From positions 2,108,001 through 2,172,000 of the forward strand of contig JAAROD010000080.1 of assembly GCA_012274445.1 (NCBI GenBank): DNA of 64,000 bases. Direction: 5' to 3'. Source of the stretch: Sclerotiophoma versabilis (taxonomy: Eukaryota; Ascomycota; Dothideomycetes; Pleosporales; Didymellaceae). The notes under the pieces are model-generated. The model had not been told where the DNA came from. It was given only the letters and a program-made list of their open reading frames with translations, and did no database searches. This document shows positions 44,601 to 54,666 of the stretch, piece by piece (positions within the stretch are counted from its first letter, which is position 1; each line of letters begins with the position of its first letter). The translations under genes and the position numbers were made by a program.

Positions 44601-44742
44601 ATGAGACAAAGGGCTCCTTTAGCGCGTTGCCAGAAGTAATTATCGAAAGGTTTTGGGATTACATTGTTCTAAGCGGCGTTTCAATCGTTCTTGTTGCTAC
44701 TTCCCAATCTACAAAGATAAGCATTGCTCTACACGTGCAGAA

Positions 44743-45525
44743 CTATGCTTCGAAATCATGATGGGCCGCCTCAACAAGTGCCTGTAGCTCTTCAAATTTA
44801 CCAACTCTCCTCCTTTTGTCTGATTCATCAGACTCCAGCTCATTCTCTGAATAGTGGATGCAGTAAATGCCAGCCTGCGTTGCTGGTACGATGTCTCTTT
44901 CCCAACTGTCGCCAGTCATGATCATCTCTCTCGGCTGGAGTCCCAGGTGCTCCAGCACCTTCGCGAACAACCCATCAACCTTCGCTACCCTCAGCTTGTT
45001 CGTAGTTGCCAAATAGTCAATGTAAGGCGTTATTCCCAGTGCTTCAACGGTTCGCTCCTGCGCATCTTGGGGTCCCTCGGTGATGACCGCAATCTTGTGG
45101 CCATAGCGCTTGAGCATCTGAAGAAGGTCCAGTACACCCGGCTTCAGCTCTAGATTCTTTGTTAAAACTTTTTCATAGAGATCCACCAGCTTTTGCATCT
45201 GTCCATCGTCTATCTTGGTGTCAACCGCCCGCACAAGTTGCCGAAACCTATCTTCACGATACTGGTGCGATGTCTTGCCATCCACAAATGCTGAAGCTGT
45301 CGCTTGGGCGAGTATACGCTTGTATTCTGCCTCCAGGTCTCCTAAAATGCGTCCGCCTTTTGCTTCGATGGCTTCAAGTATTGCTTTGACAGCGGCAGCA
45401 GATGCTTTGCGGAAACTGTGCAAAGTATCATCCAAGTCGAATGCGTACCACTGCGCTTTGCGCAGGCGGATCAGCGCAATTACGTAGCTTGTATCTTGCA
45501 ACTTATGCTCAGTGTGGTTGTTCAT
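44743..45525 (-). CDS. HAD-superfamily hydrolase, 260 aa
   Basis: Soluble phosphatase-like enzyme of the HAD family (subclass IA by cap position). Single exon from ATG 45525; the 26 codons upstream begin with GTG. Motif I is Asp30-x-Asp32-x-Thr34 (FDLDDTL). An alpha-helical cap lies between motifs I and II. Motif II is in KIAVITEGPQDAQ (Thr), motif III is the Lys in LRVAKVDGLFAKV, and motif IV is GDSWERDIVPATQAGI. All catalytic positions are present. The substrate is unknown; relatives dephosphorylate nucleotides or sugar phosphates. It is transcribed divergently from the secreted glycoprotein gene, 500 bases between starts. Confidence 0.9.
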   Translation of the reverse strand: MNNHTEHKLQDTSYVIALIRLRKAQWYAFDLDDTLHSFRKASAAAVKAILEAIEAKGGRILGDLEAEYKRILAQATASAFVDGKTSHQYREDRFRQLVRAVDTKIDDGQMQKLVDLYEKVLTKNLELKPGVLDLLQMLKRYGHKIAVITEGPQDAQERTVEALGITPYIDYLATTNKLRVAKVDGLFAKVLEHLGLQPREMIMTGDSWERDIVPATQAGIYCIHYSENELESDESDKRRRVGKFEELQALVEAAHHDFEA

Positions 45526-46025
45526 TTCTGCAAGATCCGAAAACTTGGAAGGAGATGTGATGTTGATCGAGCCTTGCGTGATAAAATGGGGTTGGTGAGG
45601 CACCTTGAGTCAATATCTGGCCGAACAAGCACGCCATCATCTCAACCTCATCAAGTCCAACATTCTCGTCATCTGCTTGTCCCAAGTTTCGTGGAAATCC
45701 CATTGTCGAGTCGCAGAATACTTATATCAGAAGAAGAGCGTAAGAGAGGCATGACTCGTAATGCGCGGGGAAAACGCCACCTGCGCTTACGCTAAATCCC
45801 CGCCGTTCATTTCCTCCGCGTCGCATGCGGAAAAGCTTCGGCATTGCACTCACGATAGCCTGTAGATGCGTAATACCTGCTCGAAGCAGTATGGATGGGA
45901 GAGCTTTCGGTTCACGATGGACCGAAACCTGGTGATCAATCCGCTTCAAGGGAGATGTTTTCTGGCAGACCTACTTAACGAAGGCCATTGCCAGCAACAG
46001 TGAAGGCACCGTTACGAAAGTCAGT
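45526..46025. other. divergent promoter region
   Basis: Between the HAD hydrolase and the secreted glycoprotein starts; no gene seen. Confidence 0.5.
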
Positions 46026-47723
46026 ATGAAATTTACTGTCCTTATTGTAGCAAACTTTGCTGCGCAAGCAGTCGCGACTGCGATTGGCAACAAAAAGACA
46101 GTACTGACGGCAGGTAAGTACAATCTAGCCGCCATAGCAATGACAGCTAACAGCACTTCAGAAGCACAGAGTCTCTTTGATCACTCTATGTTCGTACAAG
46201 ACAATCGATATGATGCGTCCTACAACTACATAGCGTACAGCGACAAAGGTCCATGGTCTGTTCGATTTACGGCCTGGTACCTGGCGGGTCTGCTGCATCG
46301 TAATGAAGGTGACGACCTTGAGCACGCAAAAGCAGCCATTGAGAACATCATCTCTGTCCAGATGAAAGATGACTTCGATGCTGCATGGTACGGAACGTAC
46401 AAGGTCTCGCCTGATCAGCCTGACCCAACACCGAATTCGACGCTGTACCCACCGAAAATCTACGAAACATACGATCCAAATTGGCGCGAGTTCATTGGTA
46501 CCCAACTAATTCAAATTGTTGAAGAGTTTGGTCACCTCATCGGCTCTGAATTAGTCTCTCGCATCGAAAACTCCCTAGAAATCGCTGCTGTAGGCGGTAT
46601 GCGCCGAAACGGTACATTTCCCCAGGACGATAATTTGACTTTGGGTTATAGCAACCCTGGAATGATGCGTGCTCTCGTAGTAGGCTGGATCGGCGCTCGC
46701 CGAAATAATTCCGCATTCATCGAATTTGCGAATGACCAAGGCTCGAAACTACTGCGACTTTTCCAGCTGAATGGCGCGAACACCTTGTCCGAATACAATG
46801 CACCAACTTACTACGGAATCGATACCTGGGCCCTGGGCGCGCAGCTGAAGTACGGACCCAAAGACCAGACTTTTACGAGTAACGCAAAGATCATCCTCGA
46901 AGAGCTCTGGCGCGATCTAGAAGAGCACTACAATGGCTACCTTGGCCAGATGGCAGGGCCTTATGATCGTGCCTACACACGCGACATCGTGCAGCACTCT
47001 GCCATCGTCTCAATGTTCTTTTGGGGTATGTTTGGCCACCAATACGGGCCCCAGCCTCCAAAACTCGAAAGTGATCTGCTCTTCGATATCGCTCAAGGAG
47101 CAGCGATTGCTCTTATTATCGACAGTGTCAAAGCCGTCATCGCAGAGGATGTCCAAGAGAAACTAAAAGGCACGTTTACCGGCCCGCCCCGCCACCTGAA
47201 TAAGACCATCTACGACGACCTTGAGGGCAAGCACTCGCGTATTGCAACATCGTGGATCAGCCGCGAACTCATGCTCGGTGGGGAGCAACTTGATGAAGAG
47301 AAGAACAGGGGTGATCAATTCGTGCCTGCTATTGTGCATTGGGCGGGTGACAAGAACCACAAGCCGTTTCCGCTAACCACGTTCTTCTCGCTGTATCCGA
47401 GTGCGAGTAGTATTCATGCTTTTGCTGAGCCAAACCGCCTAACCGTCAGCTACCCAAACAAGACGCAGGAGGGAAGTGATATCTTTACGTTTGCATTGAG
47501 CAATGTGCCACCAAGTTGGACGCTTGCGGGACACACTGTCACAGGGCTAGATGGAGAGCTGCCGTGTGTAGACATCAAGGTCGATGCTACGGGGTTAGAG
47601 GCTCAGCCTGTGACATATGGACAATCGTTGAGGGACCACATGTTCTACAACATCTCGTATGTTGTCCCTGAAAATTTTGAGGGGACGCCTAAAGTAGTAC
47701 TTGACATTGAGTACACTTGTTGA
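46026..47723 (+). CDS. secreted glycoprotein of unknown function, 549 aa (565 if unspliced)
   Basis: No family name known to me. A signal peptide is likely (MKFTVLIVANFAAQAVATA). At 46114-46161 there is an intron of 48 bases with GTAAGT, a GCTAAC branch and TTCAG; it keeps frame and has no stop, so the open frame runs through it. Seven or so NxS/T sequons (PNSTLY, RNGTF, DNLTLG, NNSAF, LNKTIY, PNKTQE, YNISYV) support secretion and glycosylation. The first 400 residues are helix-rich with spaced aromatic segments (SYNYIAYSDKGPWSVRFTAW, GYSNPGMMRALVVGWIGA, YNAPTYYGIDTWALGAQLKY), which is how alpha/alpha-toroid polysaccharide hydrolases or lyases look. The last 130 residues look beta-rich. An extracellular carbohydrate-active role is a reasonable guess, but no catalytic motif was recognised. 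Confidence 0.85.
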   Translation: MKFTVLIVANFAAQAVATAIGNKKTVLTAGKYNLAAIAMTANSTSEAQSLFDHSMFVQDNRYDASYNYIAYSDKGPWSVRFTAWYLAGLLHRNEGDDLEHAKAAIENIISVQMKDDFDAAWYGTYKVSPDQPDPTPNSTLYPPKIYETYDPNWREFIGTQLIQIVEEFGHLIGSELVSRIENSLEIAAVGGMRRNGTFPQDDNLTLGYSNPGMMRALVVGWIGARRNNSAFIEFANDQGSKLLRLFQLNGANTLSEYNAPTYYGIDTWALGAQLKYGPKDQTFTSNAKIILEELWRDLEEHYNGYLGQMAGPYDRAYTRDIVQHSAIVSMFFWGMFGHQYGPQPPKLESDLLFDIAQGAAIALIIDSVKAVIAEDVQEKLKGTFTGPPRHLNKTIYDDLEGKHSRIATSWISRELMLGGEQLDEEKNRGDQFVPAIVHWAGDKNHKPFPLTTFFSLYPSASSIHAFAEPNRLTVSYPNKTQEGSDIFTFALSNVPPSWTLAGHTVTGLDGELPCVDIKVDATGLEAQPVTYGQSLRDHMFYNISYVVPENFEGTPKVVLDIEYTC

Positions 47724-47921
47724 AGACGATCGTCGGCCGCCTGGAGTTCATATCAGAGATATGTTTGAATCGGTTAAGCTCGCTTGCACCATATGACTTG
47801 TACATCTAAGCCTATCTACTTTGACTTCTTGTATGCTCTAACCAATAATGCAGGAAAGTAAAGTATTCAGAACGCCCACTACTGACCTCTTTCTTTAATC
47901 CGCTCAACATCACCAAGTGTT

Positions 47922-49805
47922 TCAGAAGTCCCACAATGTTCCCAAAGCATGCAACCCTGCCGCCCGACACCCTTGCATCATCTCATCGTTCCCCTGCATG
48001 TTACTCGTAATGTAGATAACTTCAGCCCCCCAACTCTTCCATGTATCTTTCAACAGCTGGACGCTGTCCGGTCTTCCGCCTCGCTTCTTTGAGTCCCACA
48101 ATATCATCCTTTCAGGTTCAATGTGCTTCTTGATCAGGCCTGTAATCGTGGGTCCGAAAGTACGCTCTTGGTCAGAGCCGATCCAGATAAGGAACCAGTC
48201 GGGACTCTGAATGCATGTTGAAAGTGCGGCGCCAATACCGGTCCCGGTGCAAATGCGGATACCGCGCTTGTACATCGCGGAGGCATGACCAACACCAGCT
48301 ATAACGTGTTAGTGGAGGCCAGGTACCGGTGGTCATACCAACAACGTACCAAACTTCAATTGCCTCGTCCAGACAGTTTTCGGGGGATTGGCAACAAGGT
48401 TCCTGGTGAAGTCTCCTTGCACACCGCATATCATGTAGTGGTGTGTAGCTTTTCGGCCTTCGCTGATGATTCCGAACGCATGATACTCCATGACTGACGT
48501 ACGACTAATACGCCCCAGGAGACCCTGTTGCATGCCGCGCTCAAACTTCAGGACTGCTACTTTGGGTGAAGGGATCTCAACCTCGACGGGAACCTCACGC
48601 AGAGTAAACCAAGGGATGAGGACACTGCTTTTGATGAGCAACGATTTTGCTGATAGGTGGACACAACCTACAAGACTGTCATGAAAACAGCGAACCAAAG
48701 TTCTTGCGCACTGAGCAGAGAATGGGTATCTGTTCTCCATTGGCCGAGTTTGATGTCGTAGGTGTTACCCATAATCACAAAGACCCAAGTCATCTGGCGA
48801 AATGAGTCAGCATTAAGCTTTCGTTGGGGGTGTAGATCCTTACGGCAAGTCCTAACCACCCAATGAATCTGTGGTGTTTCTCAAAGACATTGTGGTAGGT
48901 ACTGGTTGAGAAATTAGATTTTGGATACATCAATCGGGAATCAATGACCTACTTTCGCACCCATGGGAAAGCGCTTAGAACAGAAATAATGATGAAAACG
49001 TTTGTAACAATACCACTTGCAATCACAGCCGGATGCTGGACAGCCCGATACCGTACTATGTCAACGATCTTATAAACAAGCCAACTGTCGATGGGTCAGC
49101 CTGATGATCATCACTTGTTTTGTTCAACTTACGCTGCGCCGGATAGTGCACAACCTGAATGAACACCACCTAGATGCTGCAACACTGAATTGACTGCTAG
49201 CTTAACACGCAATGGAGCCCACTGGTTGTTGTTGTTAGCAACTGCTTGATAGTAAGTACGGACAGACTTACACCTCGCAGCCCGTATATGGCCAGCAGAT
49301 ACAGAAAGCGAACGAAGAGCTCGTTGCGCATCAAAATGGCGCATAAGAGATTACCCAAAACCAATGCACCGAGATGATTTTCTGCATATCTGAATTGACC
49401 TGTCGCTGCTAGAACGATGCCAACTATGTTGAATGCGACAACAAAGGTGAAAAATCTCCGATACACGTTGAACCATAGCTCGAACAGTATCCACCAACTG
49501 ATTTTTGGTTTGGTTGGTGCTGGCCTTTTGGTTAATTCTTCGACCACCTCAACGTGACTGATCCCGCTCTTCGCTGGTTTTGGCAGCGCCAGCTCTGGTA
49601 CGCTTGTACAAGGGGTAATCCCTTCGTGGATCGGCGAAACCGGTGACAATAGAGGGTTGAGATGTGCTGGTCGCCCTTCGCTTGTGTAAACGAAAGGGGG
49701 AGGTGCTGCTAGTGCCACTGTCCTGTCGTATATGCCCTTTTCGGCATCGTCCAAAGAGTCTTGACTCTGGTTGCCGACTGAGTGGACTTGTTGAGCGTTC
49801 GACAT
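47922..49805 (-). CDS. TmpA-like membrane flavoprotein, 528 aa, 7 exons
   Basis: Membrane protein of the TmpA family, described in Aspergillus nidulans as a plasma-membrane flavoprotein needed for timely conidiation; related domains end the NRPS-like protein TmpL. Exons are 49272-49805, 49133-49221, 48953-49084, 48844-48901, 48672-48793, 48350-48624 and 47922-48298, with six introns of 47-51 bases. A Pro-rich cytosolic N terminus of about 115 residues precedes about six helices (FFTFVVAFNIVGIVLAATG; HLGGVHSGCALSGAAWLVY; IVTNVFIIISVLSAFPW; HRFIGWLGLAMTWVFVIMG; WFAVFMTVFVLIPWF). The C-terminal flavin-reductase-like part shows KFERGMQQGLLGRISRTSVM, EYHAFGII and the nucleotide-site GTGIGAALSTCI. 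All splice junctions join family sequence in frame. It probably moves electrons across a membrane or senses redox; partner unknown. Confidence 0.85.
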
Positions 49806-51325
49806 GATGCCAGACTGGCTCTAGCAGGTCAAGACAGAAGTGCTGACTGAGAATACGACAAGGGTGATGCAGATTGTTGAGCACTTCCATGCACTGTCAG
49901 AGGGTAGCTTTATTCAATGTCGAAAGAACAAGCCAAGACCAGCCACTTGGGCTGCAATGACCGGAAGTTGATGAGAAGATTACATATTTGGATGCGGCAG
50001 GGCAGATGCATCTTGTGTGGAGGTTAAAACTACCAAGGCATCGAGGTAATCATGAGGTATCGCTGTGACATGAGCGTATCACAGTCCGTGCTGACCCTAG
50101 GATGGAGGTGAGCTGTATGTCTTCTGTCAGAGCAATATACACAGACAGCGGTAGCGACATTGTGTGTACCGCCATGTTACAGCCACGCTACCGTCTCAGA
50201 TGTTCTTTTGGTAGAAACGCCACAATTGCCCGTCATCAATGATGACGGGAACCATGATAAGCCCCCCGGTCTGTTGCAAGATCGACCATCGCGAACAGTA
50301 GTTTATCTCTTTTTTACTTGGCGCGACCATTATCGCCGTTTGATATGAGGCTCATATCAACTCCCACGCATGCCAAGAGATGTCGCTCAGCCGGGTCATT
50401 GGGATGTGCGACAGGCATCCAGTGATTCATACATGGATATTGCAGCTCTGCGTACGCGGTCCGAGATCCGACGTTTCTTGTTCTTGATCTCACGTGCCAC
50501 TGCGTCAAGGTGCAGCAACCTGGAGCCGAAGCTAATATGGCTAAATTGCCTCATTAGCCCATATACCACAGCTCATCTCGGACTGTAGCCACATACATTA
50601 CTCGACGTGATCTCATCTTGCAGGAAAATGCTCGGTTAAATATCGATATCCTGCTTGAGGCTTATCAAATGGTGGCTAGACAAAATTGCAACTCACTTGT
50701 CAACATCAGCCCCGTAAGTACGGTTATCGAAGCGGTCCAAACGATTCGTAATGCAAGAGAACAAATAACAATCTGGCACGCCATATGCAGCTAGTCTGAC
50801 GCAATGCGCGCTGGGAAGAACTTTCTTGCGTGACGCCAACAGGTGTCGAAGCTCTTCTGCACTCGACCTTTCCTTTCTCACACAGCATCCCGCTCTTCGG
50901 CACTCATGAGGCCTGCGACATAAGCGATGCCCACCAAAGAGTAATACATATTGTATGGACGCAAGACGACACACTAGTATCGTCCGTTTGAGAACGCAAT
51001 GACATCACCAGCCTGTATAACTTGTGGCCCAAGTCCGATGCACCTATTACCGGTTGTGAAGAGTGCCAGCCACACTCTATACTCTCAAACTCACGGAGGG
51101 TTAGTATGTCAAAATTGCCCAGAGAGCTCCATCTTTTGTGAACTGAGTTGCAGCCAAGTGGGAATACTAGAGCAAAAACTGCGTGATCAAACCTAACACC
51201 TCTTCTGCATCTGAGCTCATCTTTACTGAATCCTCGCTGTGACCGAGCATATCAAAATCAACGAGAGGTTCTTCAATTTTGGCGTCAGTACTACTCTACA
51301 TACCCTCGAAAAATCGAGGGATAAT
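49806..51325. other. 1.5-kb gene-poor stretch
   Basis: Only short unrelated frames. Nothing supported beyond the promoter of the TmpA-like gene on the left. Confidence 0.4.
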
Positions 51326-51817
51326 TCATTCAATTTCCGATTCAGTATTTGTGGTAATCCAAGGATTCATGCCAACAATCCAGAAGCCAGTCAAGTAGAC
51401 AAAAGCATTCCCTGTGGTATATATTAGAACAACATCAGGAGTAACAACATTTACGAGGTCTGCGGTAAAACCCTGTACGGTGATGCTCTGCCGCTGGTCA
51501 TCAACAACCACCTCTGCTCTACGCATATCGGCCATTGTTGTTGCAGGTGTTAATTTACTCAGAGTACTTGGTGCTGGAAACCTCCAATCTAGTACCTATG
51601 ACCCCAGCAAATCAATCTCTGCTGCACACCAATCAGAATGTGAAGGAATAATATCTTCGCGTGGAACGAACGGATATGTATGTCCTGTGTCGTTGTGCTG
51701 TAGGTCTCCGGCCAAGGGGTCATCATTCTTGCCCAGGTAGAGAAGCAGGATACGGATGGTGTCAAGTGTTTCGAGACTCTTGTGTTGAAACGCCAAGTTT
51801 CGCACATCATCGTCCAT
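51326..51817 (-). pseudogene. possible HET-like gene fragments
   Basis: Tentative. From ATG 51817 a frame reads like the start of some HET proteins (TIRILLLYLGKNDDPLAGDL). It stops at 51596-51598, then runs on in the same frame as RRAEVVVDDQRQSITVQGF and TADLVNVV, which resembles the segment after the HET core in that family. The core itself is missing, so this would be a collapsed copy. The match is weak and the stretch may be non-coding. Confidence 0.3.
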
Positions 51818-53049
51818 TTCCAGATGTGAGCCCTGGTAGGAAGACTCCCTTCAATGTATAAAGTAGCAGAAGCGTTGCGAAAAGGCTAGGTGGAAGGCAG
51901 CGAAGTGTCACTCCAAGCAGGATGGGGCTTACTCCGCCACAAATTTGGGGAGGAGCGAAAAAGAAGCATCTGGCTGACACGTCATCTTTCGCACGCTGAC
52001 CGTTAGCAGTGTAGTAGGAGCGTAAGTCGTGAGGTAAATACCTGAGCTTGGGAATGGGTGGGTGTCTTGCGAGTACTATAGGGTGTATGATTGTCTATAC
52101 GCCGCGTCCTAAATGCCGAGGAATCGAGAAACTTCTCGTCCTCAAAACGTCGGAAGTAGTCTGTTGTTAAGGGCGAGTGCTCGGATTGCCGATTCCTCCC
52201 CTTGATGAAAGGTGATGTTCGCGCGTAATCAGCGAAACATCGGACGTTCGGTTGTAAAGCGATTGACGTTGGACATGAGGCTCACACTTGGCCAAAACAC
52301 TTGCAAACCAGGGGCCGCTTCGCTGCAACCAAGAAGGCTATTTGATCGTAACGACCCACGATCTGGGTGCGATCAGTCTATTGTGAACAAAATTTCATCC
52401 AGAGGAAGCTCGTATGGGCTTCTGGGGAGTAATAGGTAAACTGTTGTCAAAAGGTACTGCCTATTCGAAAAGTAGAGGCAATTCTCAAGTCACAATCATG
52501 TACTCTCTCACCGGTAGAGGTTTCTAGTAGATCCAATTTGGAGGTAGTGGCGCTTTGGCATGAGGAGTGAGAGTCTCGTAATCGAGTGCTCTTTGAGAGA
52601 CACAGGACATGCACCTCCGACATCGATGTGGCGGAAGTCCTCGACCAGAGGGCTCGTCTCCAGATCCAGGGTGTAGCAGCAAGATCTACAACATCATTAG
52701 CGTCTCCAGCTCTTTATAGAGATACAGTGTCCTTTGAGCTTCGAGCGACGCCCCAGTCTCGCTTTCCATATGTGACAAACTGCCAGACTCGAACCTAGAA
52801 AAACGTGGTGATACTGCAACAGAACAGTGCACCAGGACGAACGTCTGAGTTTCAACTGATGTCAGGTAGATGGGATCCCACAATGCGAACAAGGTCGGAT
52901 GCGCAACTCGCCAAGGCGTGTTGCAGCAGGGATTGTGCATTGTGGCTGCCACGATCAACTCTGATTGACTGGAGCCACTCGTACCTATAGGCTGTGTAGG
53001 GCTTGAGATTGTCAATTTTTATTGAGAAAATCTTATACATTAACAGTTT
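51818..53049. other. 1.2-kb gene-poor stretch
   Basis: No gene seen. Confidence 0.45.
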
Positions 53050-53841
53050 CTATACATTTGAGAGTAGTAGTAGAATCGTTACAAACGATCCCAATCTTAA
53101 TGCACGTGACTCTGCCCATGCTTTTGACCGGAGCGCTGTCGCATCGCTCGTTGACAGGCTGATAGCACCGCTGTTATCCACGGCAGCTGCAAATGATTAG
53201 TCAGGTCAATCGTGTGTAGTAAAAGCAGATTACGCACCTTGTTCAATGTCACCAGTCTGCTGCCCATCAGCTCCATTCTGCCGCAATCCATTTTCAGTCG
53301 TACACAGCTCGATCAGTGTACTATTGCTACGAAGCTCTTGCAATTTGATCTCCGCATCCTCCATATTCTTTCTTAGCTGCTCCGTCTGCTTCTGGTTCAA
53401 CAACTCCCCTGCTAGATGCTCGTCGTATGCAGTCTTGTTGTTCGCTAATTTTGTCAACTGCTCCAGCTTGTCCAACTTCTTGCAGTCTTTCACGGCTTTG
53501 AGATGAGCTTCGATAGTGCTACATTCCGTTGCGAGGGTATTGTTCGATATCAGCTCCTGCAGTTCGGAGTTGATAGCATCTTTCTTGCTCTCGATAAGGT
53601 CGACTTGTTCCTGGCTGAGTTTGTTATCGGCAAGCATAGCGTCGAGGCGTGTCTGATTTGTGGCCATATTAAAGAGGTTTGTCAGCGCCGCTATACGACT
53701 GCAAGTGCCTTGGACTAATGGCTGTGCTGTGGCTGCATTTGCGTTGCCAGCTTGTTGGAGCTCGAAACGAGGGAGTTCAGGCCAGGCGTGCGAAGTCGCA
53801 ATGAGCGGAGACATGGCGATGAGCCAGCCGTATGGGCGCAT
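53050..53841 (-). CDS. secreted, probably GPI-anchored coiled-coil glycoprotein, 246 aa
   Basis: No family recognised. Exons are 53238-53841 and 53050-53186, with a 51-base intron. A signal peptide is likely (MRPYGWLIAMSPLIATSHA). The body, about residues 45-190, is a charged amphipathic helix pattern with four Cys (GTCSR, TECST, KDCKK, ELCTT) and four NxS/T sequons (TNQTR, NNTLA, NKTAY, NSTLI). It contains two similar halves, each with a run of the type QELISNNTLATEC and QELRSNSTLIELC, which suggests an internal duplication. Exon 2 adds a Ser/Ala-rich spacer and a hydrophobic end (LGSFVTILLLLSNV) suited to GPI attachment. Wall, adhesion or host-contact roles are possible; none can be shown. 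Confidence 0.78.
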
Positions 53842-54666
53842 TTTAGGGATCTGAACTTATGTTGATGGAGTGAGATGAGGTCGGCTGATGGATCGTTGAT
53901 ACTCCAACGAGTGGAGTGTACTTCTGAAGAGCGTAGCGCAGGACAATCAACTGATTCTCGAGCATTCAAAAGTATCGGTCAGTTGCTTGTGGTGAGAGGA
54001 GATCCGGACAGTCTGCTTTCGCAGATCTGAAAGCGCGCGACCTGTCAGTGTTTCACACTTCATCAAGACCTAGGGGACTGTGAGCATAATCACGACTCGC
54101 CAACTAGTTTCAAGAGCCAATTCTCCGACACTCTTGCTTCGGAAACACAACCGTAACCTTGCATTTGCGTTCGAGGATAGTAGCGCAGGGTTGAGAAGCG
54201 TCGAATATGCAAGTCTTGGAGGGGGCTCGTCAACTACGCTCCTGTTCACCTCAGACTTCTACACACAGAGAACAGCAGACCTAGAAAGACACAGCACATG
54301 CTGGCGGTTGCTCTCAGCTCCAGCGCTGCAGAGTGATGACGACGGCTCGTTCGTGCCCGAAGCAGGCAGTCTTGGTTTTCAAAATTTCTCCTGAGGCGAC
54401 ATCCTAGGGTCAAACGGCAACCGGGTTCATGACGAGTATGGTTATCTAGTTACCAGGTCTGACGCTTTTGTCAGATGCTTGACGCCAGAACTATGGCGAT
54501 GTTAATGGACACGTGCATCCTGGGAGTGAGCCTGGAGGTGAGGCGGTGAGCGCGAATTCTTAATCGATAGCTGAGTAATCAGATTTGACCGCGGGGAAGG
54601 CGCGAAGGTCGGAGTCAATAAAATTAGCCCCGCCACGAGCGTTACTCGACAACAACACGCCCAGCA
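53842..54666. other. divergent promoter region
   Basis: Lies between the coiled-coil glycoprotein start and the ILS1 start. Open frames here lack ATG starts and family likeness; no gene seen. Confidence 0.45.

Noticed and set aside
54080..54394. 103-codon plus-strand frame between the coiled-coil gene and ILS1
   Set aside because: Begins with GTG, no domain, lies in the divergent promoter region.
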